A stretch of 60,991 nt of DNA from Rhodospirillaceae bacterium (GCA_018666155.1 JABJAH010000059.1:1-60991); one strand, 5' to 3'. Shown: positions 28,053-38,040, numbered from the stretch's first letter. The notes: a model not told the origin generated them from the sequence alone. Program-made: numbers and translations.

Positions 28053-28918
28053 CGTCCCATCGGGAGCATTTCTTGCGGCAACCGTTACGCCAGAGTGACG
28101 GAAAAGATGATGGCAGTGGATCGTTCACCGATCCTGTCTTCGATGATGACTATTATGGCCGGGATCAAGCTGGTGGCCGGGGTCGAACCATCGGACTGAT
28201 CGTCGGTGTCGTCGCAGGGGCCGTCATTGCTGGTTTCGCCGCATGGACTGTTTTTGGTCCGGGCAGCGATTCAGACGGTGGTCGAGCGCCTCTTATCGTT
28301 GCTGAGCCGGAACCCTACAAGGTGCGGCCCAAAGACCCCGGTGGGTTACAGGTCGAAAACCAGGACAAGTTGGTTTACGAGCGCGTTGGAGGAGCGTCCT
28401 CTACGCCCGGCGCGGAAAACATTCTTCCGCCGCCTGAGGCACCCAAGGCACCGGAGCCAGCACCGGTGGTCGTTACACCACCGCCAATGCCAGTGGTCGT
28501 GGTCGAGCCGCCAGCAAAGCCGGACCCAGTTGTTGAGGCTGTTCGTGAAGTCGTGCCAGCGCCTGTCGCTGTTAAAGCTCCAGAGCCCGAACCAGCACCA
28601 GTTGCTGCGCCCGCAGTACCAAAAGAACCGATAAAAACTTTGGAAAGTATGGTTGCTGCGCTCTCTGGAGATTATCTGATTCAGATCGCCGCATTGCGCT
28701 CTGAGGAAGCCGCTGAGGGTGAGTGGGAGCGAGTGAGCACGCGCTATTCTAATTTGCTTGGCGCCTACAGCCAGAAGATCGTCAGAGCGGACCTCGGCGA
28801 ACGCGGTATTTTCTATCGCCTCCGGGCCGGTCCTTTGAAAGATCGCAGCTCTGCCGAAAAATTGTGTGAGTCTTTGGCCGCAGAAAACGTGGGGTGCTTG
28901 GTTGTCCGCAACGAATAG
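28049..28918 (+). CDS. SPOR-domain inner-membrane protein
   Basis: 289-residue bitopic protein. A cytoplasmic N-terminus (about 1-47) leads to one transmembrane helix ([20 protein letters not shown]), then a long Pro/Ala/Val-rich periplasmic linker (about 100-195) and a C-terminal SPOR domain ([19 protein letters not shown] to the end) that should bind denuded glycan at the septum. It is the usual partner between argS and nagZ in alphaproteobacteria. The ATGA overlap with argS fixes the start. Confidence 0.92.
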   Translation: MTSHREHFLRQPLRQSDGKDDGSGSFTDPVFDDDYYGRDQAGGRGRTIGLIVGVVAGAVIAGFAAWTVFGPGSDSDGGRAPLIVAEPEPYKVRPKDPGGLQVENQDKLVYERVGGASSTPGAENILPPPEAPKAPEPAPVVVTPPPMPVVVVEPPAKPDPVVEAVREVVPAPVAVKAPEPEPAPVAAPAVPKEPIKTLESMVAALSGDYLIQIAALRSEEAAEGEWERVSTRYSNLLGAYSQKIVRADLGERGIFYRLRAGPLKDRSSAEKLCESLAAENVGCLVVRNE

Positions 28919-29945
28919 CGCCTTAAACCGGCCAAGCGCGGCAATCTATGGCTGTTCCGGACTAACACTGACGGATGCCGAGCAGGCATTCTTTAAGACG
29001 TCTGATCCTCTCGGTTTCATACTGTTTGCCAGAAATGTGGATACGCCAGAGCAGGTCCGCGCTCTCACATCAGATCTCCGCACCTGTGTTGGACGAAATG
29101 CGCCGGTTTTAATCGATCAAGAGGGCGGTCGGGTCCAGCGTCTGCGGCCTCCCCACTGGAGATCGGCACCTCCGCTGCGCCAATTTGGCGATCTCTTTGC
29201 CCGTGACCCAGACCGGGCGCTAAAGGCCGTTCGTATCAACATGCAAGCCATTGGCGTCGAATTGGCTGATCTCGGGATCGACGTGGATTGTGCTCCATGC
29301 TTGGACGTCCCAGTGCCCGGTGCACACGATGTGATTGGCAACCGGGCCTTATCTGAAGACCCAAAGGTTGTTGCCGCATTAGCGGCGGCCGCGTGCGACG
29401 GCCTGATCGATGCCGGCGTAGTGCCGGTGATCAAGCATCTTCCCGGCCATGGGCGGGCAGGTGTCGACAGCCACAAAGAGTTGCCTGTTGTTGATGCGGA
29501 TGACGATGCCCTTTCCAGCAGCGATCTTGCGCCGTTCCAGGCCGTCGCCGAAATGCCTGTGGCGGCCATGACGGCGCATGTGGTCTATGACGCGTTTGAT
29601 GCCGAACAGACGGCCACTCTCTCGAAGACTGTTATTAGCGACGTCATTCGAAAGCGCATTGGTTTTGGTGGTCTTTTAATGAGCGATGATCTCGGGATGA
29701 AGGCCCTAAAAGGATCTTTCGAAGACCTGGCAACGGGCTGCCTCGAGGCTGGTTGTGACATCGCGCTGCATTGCAGCGGTGTGTTGCCCGAAATGGAGCA
29801 GATTGCGGCTGGTTCGACAGCATTATCCGATCATGCATATCAAGCTACGAAGGTGTTGGACGAGTATCGTGGGTTAGCGCGGATCGAGATAGATCGGACA
29901 GCGGTCTCTTTTGAGGTGGCATCTCTCCTCGAAGTTGCGGCATAA
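28866..29945 (+). CDS. nagZ: Beta-N-acetylhexosaminidase
   Basis: Cytoplasmic GH3 enzyme that removes N-acetylglucosamine from anhydromuropeptides during cell-wall recycling. Motifs: AIYGCSGLTLTDAEQAFF, GFILFARN, LIDQEGGRVQRL, the GH3 NagZ signature KHLPGHGRAGVDSHKELP (about 190-207, with the catalytic Asp-Ser-His loop) and the nucleophile region LLMSDDLGMKAL. The start is uncertain: GTG at 28866 overlaps the SPOR gene by 53 bases; TTG at 28902 would give a 12-residue shorter protein closer to family length. Confidence 0.95.
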   Translation: MSLWPQKTWGAWLSATNSALNRPSAAIYGCSGLTLTDAEQAFFKTSDPLGFILFARNVDTPEQVRALTSDLRTCVGRNAPVLIDQEGGRVQRLRPPHWRSAPPLRQFGDLFARDPDRALKAVRINMQAIGVELADLGIDVDCAPCLDVPVPGAHDVIGNRALSEDPKVVAALAAAACDGLIDAGVVPVIKHLPGHGRAGVDSHKELPVVDADDDALSSSDLAPFQAVAEMPVAAMTAHVVYDAFDAEQTATLSKTVISDVIRKRIGFGGLLMSDDLGMKALKGSFEDLATGCLEAGCDIALHCSGVLPEMEQIAAGSTALSDHAYQATKVLDEYRGLARIEIDRTAVSFEVASLLEVAA

Positions 29946-29956
29946 CCTGCCACGCT

Positions 29957-30628
29957 ATGCTCTACACCGCTTCAACATGGGTTATCCCTGCGCTTCTGGC
30001 CATCACGCTTCATGAGGCAGCGCATGGCTATGCGGCGATGTATTTTGGCGACCCAACGGCTAAAGAACAGGGCCGGGTGTCACTTAATCCGTTCAGGCAT
30101 GTTGATCTGGTTGGTACGTTCATTCTGCCCGCTGTGCTCATTTTCTCGCGCGCACCGTTCGTTTTTGGCTGGGCCAAACCGGTTCCAGTCGACTTTGGAC
30201 GCCTGCGCAATCCCAAGCGGGATATGGTGTGGGTCGCAGCCGCCGGTCCAGCGGTCAATCTGTTCCTGGCTCTGTTGTCTGCTAGGCTGATCTATGTCGT
30301 TCCAGCGCTCTCAGGTGATACCGCCGAATGGGCATTCGCGACATTGAGAAACAGCTTATTTCTCAATGTGATACTGTTTGTTTTTAATCTTATTCCTTTG
30401 CCACCATTAGACGGCGGGCGGATCGCTGTTGGGCTCCTTCCAATGGCCGCCGCACGACGCTTGGCGCGGCTTGAAAAATACGGCATGGTCCTGATTATCG
30501 GTATCCTCATTGGCTTGCCCTGGTTGGGCTCCCTGATTGATATACCGATCCGGCCCTTCGCTTGGGTGATCTTGCCTGTTGTCGATGCCGTGATCACTGC
30601 AATCGCCTATCTGGCCGGATTGATCTAA
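29957..30628 (+). CDS. Site-2-protease-family (M50) membrane metalloprotease
   Basis: 223-residue polytopic inner-membrane protein of the small M50 type without PDZ domain. The zinc motif HEAAH is at 19-23 in the first helix, followed by FGDPTAKEQGRVSLNPFRHV, and the third ligand Asp is in NLIPLPPLDGGRI (about 150). It should cut a substrate inside the membrane; the substrate is not indicated. The position between nagZ and scpA is conserved in alphaproteobacteria. Confidence 0.93.
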   Translation: MLYTASTWVIPALLAITLHEAAHGYAAMYFGDPTAKEQGRVSLNPFRHVDLVGTFILPAVLIFSRAPFVFGWAKPVPVDFGRLRNPKRDMVWVAAAGPAVNLFLALLSARLIYVVPALSGDTAEWAFATLRNSLFLNVILFVFNLIPLPPLDGGRIAVGLLPMAAARRLARLEKYGMVLIIGILIGLPWLGSLIDIPIRPFAWVILPVVDAVITAIAYLAGLI

Positions 30629-30645
30629 GGGAGATCGCCCAAATC

Positions 30646-31458
30646 ATGGACGAACGTCCACCATTTCAAGAAGACGAACCTGAACAACGGCCAGAGGCCG
30701 GGGTTGTTTCGTCTGATCTCGTTCTAAACCTTGGAGGCTTTGAAGGGCCTATCGACGTTCTGCTGACGCTCGCGCGCGATCAGAAGGTCGATCTCATTCA
30801 CATCTCTATTCTCGATTTGGCAGAGCAATATCTGGTCTTTGTTGAAGCAGCACGCTCGCAATTTCTCGAACTGGCCGCAGATTATCTCGTCATGGCGGCC
30901 TGGCTGGCCTACCTGAAATCGAAATTACTGCTACCGCGGGAAGACGAAGAGGAGCCGTCTGCGACAGAAATGGCCGATGCCCTTCGCTGGCAACTCATTC
31001 GTCTGCAATCGATGCAGGACGCCGGTAAAAAGCTGATGGAATTGCCGCGCAAGGGACTGGCATTTTTTACACGCGGTGATCCTGAAGGGCTGCCGGTTTC
31101 ATACACGTCGGTCTACGATATTTCGCTCTACGACTTGCTTCGCGGCTACGCGCGCTGCCGGCAAGAAGGGGCTCCAACAGCCCTTGAAATCGAGCCCATC
31201 GACCTGTACTCCATCGACGACGCAATCGAGCGTCTGCGGGATATTCTCCCCAATGTCCCAGACTGGACCACCATGATGTCTTTCCTGCCGCAGGGACAAT
31301 TATCACCCTTCAAGCGCCGGTCAGCCATCAGTACGACCTTGTTGGCTGTTCTTGAATTGGTTCGGCAGGGTAAGGCGGATATCCGGCAGGACGGCGAGGC
31401 GTTTTCCCCAATTTACCTAAAGCCGGCCAACCGGCCTGAGTCCTTGGAGTCTTCATGA
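30646..31458 (+). CDS. scpA: Segregation and condensation protein A
   Basis: Kleisin subunit of the SMC-ScpAB condensin complex. 270 residues from the ATG at 30646, preceded by AAGGGAGA; an upstream in-frame extension inside the M50 gene is rejected. Family signatures: NLGGFEGPIDVLLTLARDQK near the N-terminus, AADYLVMAAWLAYLKSKLLL, and a C-terminal winged-helix (ISTTLLAVLELVRQGKADI). It overlaps scpB by ATGA, which fits their assembly in one complex. Confidence 0.95.
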   Translation: MDERPPFQEDEPEQRPEAGVVSSDLVLNLGGFEGPIDVLLTLARDQKVDLIHISILDLAEQYLVFVEAARSQFLELAADYLVMAAWLAYLKSKLLLPREDEEEPSATEMADALRWQLIRLQSMQDAGKKLMELPRKGLAFFTRGDPEGLPVSYTSVYDISLYDLLRGYARCRQEGAPTALEIEPIDLYSIDDAIERLRDILPNVPDWTTMMSFLPQGQLSPFKRRSAISTTLLAVLELVRQGKADIRQDGEAFSPIYLKPANRPESLESS

Positions 31459-32288
31459 CCGTTTCCGATGCTGCGAGTGAGTCCAGCGTAGTAGAACTTG
31501 TTGCAGACAGTGACGAACCCGATGTGACCATCGTGGAAGAAGATTTGCGTCTTGTCGAAGCCTTGCTTTTCGCGTCCGCGAGTGCGGTGACCGAGAAAAT
31601 GATGGCAGAGCGTCTGGGTGAGGGCGTTGACGTCCCCAGTTTGCTGGGCAGACTCAAGGAATTGTACAAAGGCCGTGGTGTCGAATTGACACGGGCAGGA
31701 AACCGCTGGTTTTTCCGCACGGCGCCAGATCTGGGCGATCGTCTTAAGCTGGAAAAGATGGTTCCGCGTAAGCTCTCCCGAGCGGGTACAGAAACGCTGG
31801 CCATCATTGCCTACCATCAGCCTGTAACGCGGGCAGAAATTGAAGAAATCCGCGGCGTTGTGATTAGCCGGGGCACGATCGACATTTTGCTCGAAGAAGG
31901 ATGGATCAAACCCAGAGGACGGCGCCATACGCCTGGCCGTCCGATGACCTGGGGAACCTCAGACGCCTTTCTCGATCATTTCGGCTTGGAATCACTCAAT
32001 GACCTGCCAGGTATTGAAGAACTGAAGGCTGCCGGCTTGCTCGACAGCCGCCAAGGTCTAGCCGCCTACAACGCCCGCGCTGAGCAAGGAGAGACGCTGC
32101 TGTTTGATACGGATGAGTCAGACGAAGCGCTTGAACCGCTTGAGGATGGCGAGGCGATTACGCCAGAGGATGTTGTCGATGAGGCATCCTCAGAGGACAC
32201 AGATGCAGCGGAAGACGAGGCACAACCGGCGGAAGAGTCTGACGGCGAAGACGGTTCTGACAACGATGAAGCCGAGGATGAGGTTTAA
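31455..32288 (+). CDS. scpB: Segregation and condensation protein B
   Basis: Partner of ScpA in the condensin complex. The N-terminal 180 or so residues have the two winged helices (VEALLFASASAVTEKMMAER; LAIIAYHQPVTRAEIEEIRG; VISRGTIDILLEEGWI; GRRHTPGRPMTWGT). The last 70 residues are a low-complexity acidic tail (rich in D, E, S, A), which is long for the family and likely disordered. Confidence 0.94.
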   Translation: MTVSDAASESSVVELVADSDEPDVTIVEEDLRLVEALLFASASAVTEKMMAERLGEGVDVPSLLGRLKELYKGRGVELTRAGNRWFFRTAPDLGDRLKLEKMVPRKLSRAGTETLAIIAYHQPVTRAEIEEIRGVVISRGTIDILLEEGWIKPRGRRHTPGRPMTWGTSDAFLDHFGLESLNDLPGIEELKAAGLLDSRQGLAAYNARAEQGETLLFDTDESDEALEPLEDGEAITPEDVVDEASSEDTDAAEDEAQPAEESDGEDGSDNDEAEDEV

Positions 32289-32460
32289 ATAAACTCGTCC
32301 TCACAACGGTTTTTGCGCCCGCTTTCGCTTGCGATGGACCGTTTTGGGCCCTAAGTACTGGCTCTAGGAAAGGCTTTGCCTTAGGCGCCATTGCGGGAAA
32401 TACCAATTTCTGCGATGATTAGCCGATAAATTGCGCGAAAAAGCATGGAGAATCAAAGAC

Positions 32461-32697
32461 ATGGGATCGCTGAGTATCTGGCACTGGGTTGTTGTCCTGG
32501 TCGTAGTTCTACTGTTGTTCGGCAAAGGTAAAATTCCTGCGCTGATGGGTGACGTGGCCAAAGGCATCAAAGCGTTCAAAACTGGCATGAAGGATGAGGA
32601 ATCCGAAACGTCAGAGGCTGGCAATGTTATTGAAGACGAAGCGGCCGATAGTACCACCATGGCCAAGGAAAAAGACGAAGCGTCATCGCGCGCCTAA
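32461..32697 (+). CDS. tatA: Twin-arginine translocase subunit TatA
   Basis: 78-residue pore-forming Tat subunit. One N-terminal helix ([20 protein letters not shown]) is followed by the hinge and amphipathic helix ([16 protein letters not shown]) and an acidic tail. ATG at 32461 gives the canonical MGSLSIWHW start; a longer frame 30 bases upstream is rejected. First of tatABC, 172 bases after scpB, so a separate promoter is possible. Confidence 0.96.
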   Translation: MGSLSIWHWVVVLVVVLLLFGKGKIPALMGDVAKGIKAFKTGMKDEESETSEAGNVIEDEAADSTTMAKEKDEASSRA

Positions 32698-32731
32698 TTC
32701 TTCGTCTTTATTGAGCGTGAGGTAGAACCCC

Positions 32732-33259
32732 GTGTTCGGAATGGGCTGGTGGGAGCTTTCTATTGTTGGGATAACGATGATCCTTGTGCTCGGGCCCAAG
32801 GAGCTTCCGCATGCCATGCGCACAGTTGCGCGCTTTATGCGCAAAGCGCGCCGTCTCGCAGGAGAATTCCAGGGTCATATGGACGAGATCGTTCGTGAAG
32901 CTGATTTGGATGATGTCCGTAAGACCGTGAAGTCGATACAAAACAAGGACGTCGGTTCGATGATTGGGGAAGCCGTCGATCCCACAGGTGAACTGACCAG
33001 AGACATCGATTCAACGCTCGCTGATGCGCGCCAAGAGGTTCAAGGCATCAAGTCTGCCGCTGGGCCCAGCCCGATGGCGTCAGCACCGAGCACACCGCCA
33101 ATAATTGCGCCTAAGCCTGAAATGCCAGCGCCAAAAGCTGAGATGGTTAAAGCTGAATCACCCAAGCCACAGGTAGAGCCGGTCAAACCAAAGGCTGAGC
33201 CGCCTAAACCCAAGGCAGAGCCAGCACAAGAAACACCAGCTGTCGCTGGCAACGCGTAA
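32732..33259 (+). CDS. tatB: Twin-arginine translocase subunit TatB
   Basis: 175-residue receptor-complex subunit. A helix at the N-terminus (GMGWWELSIVGITMILVLGP) with the conserved GPKELP turn, then an amphipathic helix and a Pro/Lys/Glu-rich tail with repeated KPKAEPPKPKAEP-like units. The start is GTG at 32732, preceded by GAGGTAG. Confidence 0.95.
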   Translation: MFGMGWWELSIVGITMILVLGPKELPHAMRTVARFMRKARRLAGEFQGHMDEIVREADLDDVRKTVKSIQNKDVGSMIGEAVDPTGELTRDIDSTLADARQEVQGIKSAAGPSPMASAPSTPPIIAPKPEMPAPKAEMVKAESPKPQVEPVKPKAEPPKPKAEPAQETPAVAGNA

Positions 33260-33264
33260 GACCG

Positions 33265-34086
33265 ATGGCAGAGGATCCAGACTCCCATACGATGCCGCTG
33301 CTCGATCATTTGATGGAGCTGCGAACGCGTTTGATGTGGACCATCCTCGCGTTTCTAAGCGCCTTCTTCGCCTGCTTTTATGTTGCTCAACCAATTTATG
33401 GTTTCTTGGTGACGCCCCTGGCCAACATCATGTTGGAAGTCGGCGGCACAAATCGCATGATTTACACCGCCCTTACCGAAGCCTTTTTCACGCAAATTAA
33501 AGTGGGCTTCTTTGCGGCGTTATTCATTAGCTTCCCGATCATTGCTAGCCAGCTGTGGATGTTTATCGCGCCGGGTCTGTACAAGCATGAGAAGGGCGCA
33601 TTTGCACCGTTCCTGGTGGCGAGCCCGGTCTTGTTTATCGCTGGTGCCTCGTTCGTTTATTACTTCATCATGCCGATGGCATGGAGGTTCCTCCTTGGCT
33701 TTCAAACGGGCGTTGGCGAGGGCGTGCTTCCCATCGAGCTAGAAGCAAGGGTCGGCGAATACCTTGGCTTGGTGATGAAGCTGATCATGGCCTTTGGGAT
33801 CAGTTTTCAGCTCCCGGTACTGCTCGTCCTCTTGGCACGTGTAGGGATCGTCTCTGCCGACGGTCTGGCCGAGCGACGGAAGTACGCCATTGTTGGGGTA
33901 TTTGTGTTCGCGGCCATCGTCACGCCACCCGATGTGATTAGCCAGATCGGCTTAGCGATCCCGATGATGATTCTGTATGAAATCAGCATCTACGCCTGCC
34001 GGATCATAGAGCGTAAGCGGGAAGAGGCCTGGGCGGCGGACGCTGAGGACGATGGTTTTGAAGACACCGATTTCAATGAGAGCTGA
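33265..34086 (+). CDS. tatC: Twin-arginine translocase subunit TatC
   Basis: 273-residue polytopic inner-membrane receptor for Tat signal peptides. The N-terminal motif PLLDHLMELRTRL and the conserved Glu region after FAPFLVASPVLFIAGASF are present, with six hydrophobic segments ending near MILYEISIYACRI. It starts 5 bases after tatB. Likely clients in this window are the aldo/keto reductase (RRSFTAL), the DUF1838 protein (RRTVITG) and perhaps the flavoprotein at 38041. Confidence 0.97.
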   Translation: MAEDPDSHTMPLLDHLMELRTRLMWTILAFLSAFFACFYVAQPIYGFLVTPLANIMLEVGGTNRMIYTALTEAFFTQIKVGFFAALFISFPIIASQLWMFIAPGLYKHEKGAFAPFLVASPVLFIAGASFVYYFIMPMAWRFLLGFQTGVGEGVLPIELEARVGEYLGLVMKLIMAFGISFQLPVLLVLLARVGIVSADGLAERRKYAIVGVFVFAAIVTPPDVISQIGLAIPMMILYEISIYACRIIERKREEAWAADAEDDGFEDTDFNES

Positions 34087-34177
34087 CGGGCCGAGCCGGT
34101 GAACCCGGTGGACGCTCAGGCTGTCCTTCCGTATAAACCGCAACGAAGTTGATTTCCCTCGAGCGGCGCTTTTTTCG

Positions 34178-35461
34178 ATGCATGACCTCAAACGGATTAG
34201 AGAGAACCCCGAAGCGTTCGACGCCGGGCTTGGGCGCCGCGGGCTCGATGGGCAATCTGCCGCCGTGCTTGAGCTTGATGCTCGCAATCGGGGTGCGCTG
34301 ACCAAGCTGCAAACCTTGCAGGCTGAGCGCAACGAAACCTCCAAGAAGATCGGCCAGGTCAAGAAAGAGGGCGGCGATGCTGCTGACCTGATGGCTTCAG
34401 TCGCTGCCATGAAGGATGAAATGGCGACGCTCGAAGATGAGCAGAGGGCGGTCTCTGAGCAGATTAAAACGGTCTTACTTGGGTTGCCCAACGCGCCACA
34501 TGCTGATGTGCCAGAGGGTTTGTCTGAAGACGATAACGTTGAGTTGCGCCGAGTTGGGGAGCCTCAGCAGCGTAATTACGAGATTAAGGACCACATCGCG
34601 CTTGGCGAAAGTCTCGGCGGTATGAAGTTTGAGGCGGCGGCAAAAATGTCAGGCGCGCGGTTTACGGTGTTGACCGGTCCACTGGCGCGCCTCGAACGGG
34701 CGCTCGCTCAGTTCATGTTGGATACCCACACGCAGGAGAACGGGTATACAGAGGTCAATCCGCCAGTACTGGTCAAAGACAATGCCCTGTTGGGCACGGG
34801 GCAATTGCCCAAGTTCGCTGACGACCTATACAAGACACAAGACGATCTGTGGTTGATCCCGACCGCTGAAGTTTCTCTGACCAATTTGGTAGCGGATAGC
34901 ATTCTCAGCGCGTCCGATCTTCCGCTGCGATTTACCGCGTTCACACCGTGCTTCCGGCGGGAAGCCGGCGCTGCTGGCAAAGATACCCGCGGCATGATCC
35001 GCCAGCATCAGTTTGAGAAAGTTGAGATGGTCTCGATCGTCGCACCGGATCAATCAGCTGAAGAACTCGACCGTATGACTGCTTGCGCCGAAGGCATTCT
35101 CCAAAAATTGGAGTTGCCATATCGCGTTATGGCCTTGTCGGCCGGAGATATGGGGTTCGGCGCGCATCGCACCTACGATCTTGAAGTGTGGTTACCCGGC
35201 CAGGATTTGTATCGGGAGATTTCAAGCTGTTCCAACTGCCAAGACTTCCAGGCGCTCCGCATGGGGGCCCGGTACAAACCCGAAGAAGGGGCTAAGGGAA
35301 CGACCCCCGTACACACTCTGAATGGCTCAGGGCTGGCTGTTGGGCGCACGCTCGTCGCCGTATTGGAGAACTACCAGCAAGCGGACGGTAGTGTCGTGGT
35401 GCCTCAAGCGCTTAAGCCGTACATGGGCGGGATTGAAACACTCTCTCCCGCTGCGAATTAA
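34178..35461 (+). CDS. serS: Serine--tRNA ligase
   Basis: Charges tRNA-Ser and tRNA-Sec. 427 residues, normal length. The N-terminal coiled-coil arm (about 25-105) contacts the tRNA long variable arm; the class II catalytic core shows motif 2 ([21 protein letters not shown]), [13 protein letters not shown] and motif 3 ([18 protein letters not shown]). Confidence 0.97.
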   Translation: MHDLKRIRENPEAFDAGLGRRGLDGQSAAVLELDARNRGALTKLQTLQAERNETSKKIGQVKKEGGDAADLMASVAAMKDEMATLEDEQRAVSEQIKTVLLGLPNAPHADVPEGLSEDDNVELRRVGEPQQRNYEIKDHIALGESLGGMKFEAAAKMSGARFTVLTGPLARLERALAQFMLDTHTQENGYTEVNPPVLVKDNALLGTGQLPKFADDLYKTQDDLWLIPTAEVSLTNLVADSILSASDLPLRFTAFTPCFRREAGAAGKDTRGMIRQHQFEKVEMVSIVAPDQSAEELDRMTACAEGILQKLELPYRVMALSAGDMGFGAHRTYDLEVWLPGQDLYREISSCSNCQDFQALRMGARYKPEEGAKGTTPVHTLNGSGLAVGRTLVAVLENYQQADGSVVVPQALKPYMGGIETLSPAAN

Positions 35462-35469
35462 TCTCCGCG

Positions 35470-36246
35470 ATGTTCAAACCTGTCGACGATTTGTCCGGGT
35501 GTCGCATTCTTATTTCCAACGACGACGGCATCAACGCACCCGGCTTGGAGGTGCTCGAGAAAATCGCGCGGACCCTCAGTGATGATGTATGGGTGGTCGC
35601 GCCGGCGCACGAACAAAGCGGAGCAGGGCATTCCCTCACGTTGCACCAACCCTTGCGGCCTACACAGCTGGGCGAAAAGCGCTTCATGGTCGATGGCACG
35701 CCCACGGATTGCGTGCTTGTCGCCGGTCAACACCTGATGGCAGACCGAGGCCCTGATTTGGTTCTATCCGGCATCAATATGGGCGCTAACTTAGGCGAGG
35801 ACGTGCACTACTCAGGAACCGTAGCAGCGGCCCTGGAAGCGACCCTGCAAGATATCCCTGCCATCGCCTTCAGCCAGTTGATGAGCGGTAGCCCACGTTG
35901 GGATACCGCCGAGCACTATGCGGCTGATCTAGTACGTTCAGTTTGCAAGTTAGGGTGGGGCCGTAACACACTGATTAATATTAATTTTCCAGATCTCCCC
36001 GTGTCTGAGGTTAAGGGCGTGAAGTTGGCGCGTCAGGGCAAACATAAACTGGGTGATGATCTCGTTGTCCGCGAAGATCCCCGGGGCAAACCGTATATTT
36101 GGATTGGTGCCCCTCGTGTTACGGACACTCAGGACGAAGGCACAGACCTCAACGTCACGGCCGCTGGGTATGTGTCTGTCACTCCGTTGTGCGTCGACCT
36201 CACTGACCATGATGCGTTTTCGGCCCTAAGGCAGGCCCTCGAATGA
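35470..36246 (+). CDS. surE: 5'-nucleotidase SurE
   Basis: Metal-dependent nucleoside monophosphatase of stationary-phase survival. 258 residues. The metal site motif ILISNDDGINAPGL (N17, D18, D19), the APAHEQSGAGHSLTL loop, VDGTPTDCV and LVLSGINMGANLGEDVHYSG are all present. It starts 8 bases after serS and overlaps pcm by ATGA, as in the common surE-pcm-nlpD order. Confidence 0.97.
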   Translation: MFKPVDDLSGCRILISNDDGINAPGLEVLEKIARTLSDDVWVVAPAHEQSGAGHSLTLHQPLRPTQLGEKRFMVDGTPTDCVLVAGQHLMADRGPDLVLSGINMGANLGEDVHYSGTVAAALEATLQDIPAIAFSQLMSGSPRWDTAEHYAADLVRSVCKLGWGRNTLININFPDLPVSEVKGVKLARQGKHKLGDDLVVREDPRGKPYIWIGAPRVTDTQDEGTDLNVTAAGYVSVTPLCVDLTDHDAFSALRQALE

Positions 36247-36896
36247 GTCAGGACTCCCGGCGCATCAGATTGATCATGGATCTTCGGAATTCAGGCGTTA
36301 CTGAAACGGCGGTACTGTCTGCGATGGAGCGAATTCCGCGCGAGAATTTCGTCGAAGAGTCTTTCCTCGATCAAGCGTGGGCTAACCGGGCGTTACCCAT
36401 TTCCTGTGGCCAGACGATTAGCCAGCCGTTGGTGGTTGGCCTTATGACTCAGGCATTGGAACTGTCAGACCGACACCGGGTCCTCGAAATTGGCACTGGG
36501 TCTGGCTATCAGGCGGCAATCCTGTCGCGGCTTTGCCGCCGGCTCTACACGATTGAGCGGCACAGCGACCTCCTGGCCATTGCTGAAAGCCGCTTCACGG
36601 CGATGTCACTGCATAACATCACGACACAGGCTGGTGATGGCTGGAAAGGCTGGCCTCGCCAGGCGCCGTTCGACCGTATTCTCGTCACAGCGGCTGCGCC
36701 CGTGGTGCCACAGGATTTGGTGGCTCAACTGTCGGATGAGGGCGGTATTATGGTGCTGCCTGTCGGTGATGCGTCATCGCCAGATCAGATGGTGGTCAAA
36801 GTCACCAAAACAGCGGGACAGTTGAATTCCGAGCAACTCTTTCCGGTCCGCTTTGTACCCCTGGTCGAAGGGGTAGCGGACGAAAGAGGGGCCTAA
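36243..36896 (+). CDS. pcm: Protein-L-isoaspartate O-methyltransferase
   Basis: Repairs isoaspartyl residues in aged proteins with SAM. 217 residues. The SAM motif VLEIGTGSGYQAAILSRL (about 80-97), the substrate-loop PISCGQTISQPLVVGLMT and the post-motif RILVTAAAPVVPQDL are typical. Confidence 0.96.
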   Translation: MSQDSRRIRLIMDLRNSGVTETAVLSAMERIPRENFVEESFLDQAWANRALPISCGQTISQPLVVGLMTQALELSDRHRVLEIGTGSGYQAAILSRLCRRLYTIERHSDLLAIAESRFTAMSLHNITTQAGDGWKGWPRQAPFDRILVTAAAPVVPQDLVAQLSDEGGIMVLPVGDASSPDQMVVKVTKTAGQLNSEQLFPVRFVPLVEGVADERGA

Positions 36897-36998
36897 AGTG
36901 CCAACGTCCGACGGATTTAACCCCTGTGTGTGGCGTTCATCCTGCTCTGCATCTGTTCTTCTTGCGGAATAGGTGATCGGTTCGTATCGTTCGCCGCT

Positions 36999-37940
36999 AT
37001 GAACACCCCACTCATAAAATACTTAAGCTGCTTGGCCGTGTTGGTTGCGATTACGGCTTGCGCACCGAGTTGGAGTCCTCCACCGGGCTATCGTGGCGGT
37101 TATCTATCGGGAAATATTCCGCAAACGGTGACGGTTCAGCGAGGCGATAGTGTTTACCTCATCGCCCGGCGATTCAACGTGCCGATGAAGGCCATCATTC
37201 AAACGAATAGCCTTAGTCCGCCTTATATTTTGTACCCGGGCCAAGTTCTCAAGCTTGATGCTCCCGCTATTCATGTGGTCGAGCGCGGCGATAGCCTGTA
37301 TGCGATTTCACGGCGCTATGGGGTCGATATGCGGGCGCTGGCGCAGAAGAACGCGCTACCAGCGCCCTATACGATTTACCCAGGGCAGCAGCTGCGCGTT
37401 CCAGGCGCTTACGCTTCAGCTGCCAATAGTCGAACAGCCGTTCCGTCTCAGCGAACTACTCAATCGTCGCAACCGAAAAGGGGACCGTCGCGTACCGCAC
37501 CAGTTGCGTCGGCACCGCCGCCGATCGCGCCGCCGTCGCCACCTGCTCGGGCCGGAAGTCGATTTGTCTGGCCGATCGAAGGAAGAATACTGGCCAAATA
37601 CGGCCCGTCGGGCAAAGGCCTGCACAACGATGGCATCAATATTGCCGCTTCTAGCGGGACATCTGTTAAAGCGGCTGAGAACGGCGTCGTCGCCTATTCC
37701 GGGAACGAACTCCAGGGCTTTGGCAATCTTTTGCTGGTCAAGCATGCGGACGGGTGGATGACCGCCTATGCCCACAACGAAGAGCTTTTGGTGAAACGCG
37801 GCGAGCAGGTTAAACGGGGTCAGGTGATCTCGCGGGCCGGAAGCTCGGGGAATGTGAAAACATCCCAACTTCATTTTGAGCTGCGGCGCGGCACCAAGGC
37901 CGTAGACCCTATGAAATACCTGGCATCCCAGAGAAGTTAA
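36999..37940 (+). CDS. nlpD: LysM-M23 lipoprotein of the NlpD/DipM type, with degenerate peptidase site
   Basis: 313-residue lipoprotein. ATG at 36999 gives a lipobox (VAITAC) after a short hydrophobic stretch. Two LysM domains follow (TVQRGDSVYLIARRF... and HVVERGDSLYAISRRY...), then a Pro/Ser linker and an M23 domain from about residue 190. In the M23 domain the usual HxGxD site reads NDGIN, so both zinc ligands of that motif are replaced by Asn, while the later AYAHN and LHFELR His are kept. It is thus expected to activate cell-wall amidases at division rather than cut peptidoglycan. The surE-pcm context supports the NlpD assignment. Confidence 0.9.
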   Translation: MNTPLIKYLSCLAVLVAITACAPSWSPPPGYRGGYLSGNIPQTVTVQRGDSVYLIARRFNVPMKAIIQTNSLSPPYILYPGQVLKLDAPAIHVVERGDSLYAISRRYGVDMRALAQKNALPAPYTIYPGQQLRVPGAYASAANSRTAVPSQRTTQSSQPKRGPSRTAPVASAPPPIAPPSPPARAGSRFVWPIEGRILAKYGPSGKGLHNDGINIAASSGTSVKAAENGVVAYSGNELQGFGNLLLVKHADGWMTAYAHNEELLVKRGEQVKRGQVISRAGSSGNVKTSQLHFELRRGTKAVDPMKYLASQRS

Positions 37941-38040
37941 CCCGTTCGCGGTCCAACCGGGTCAGTACCCTAGAGCCTGACTTCTGGCCAATTTAGTGCC
38001 ACAGTTACCGCTAGAGAATTGCCCCGGGAGGAGCCCTGCG

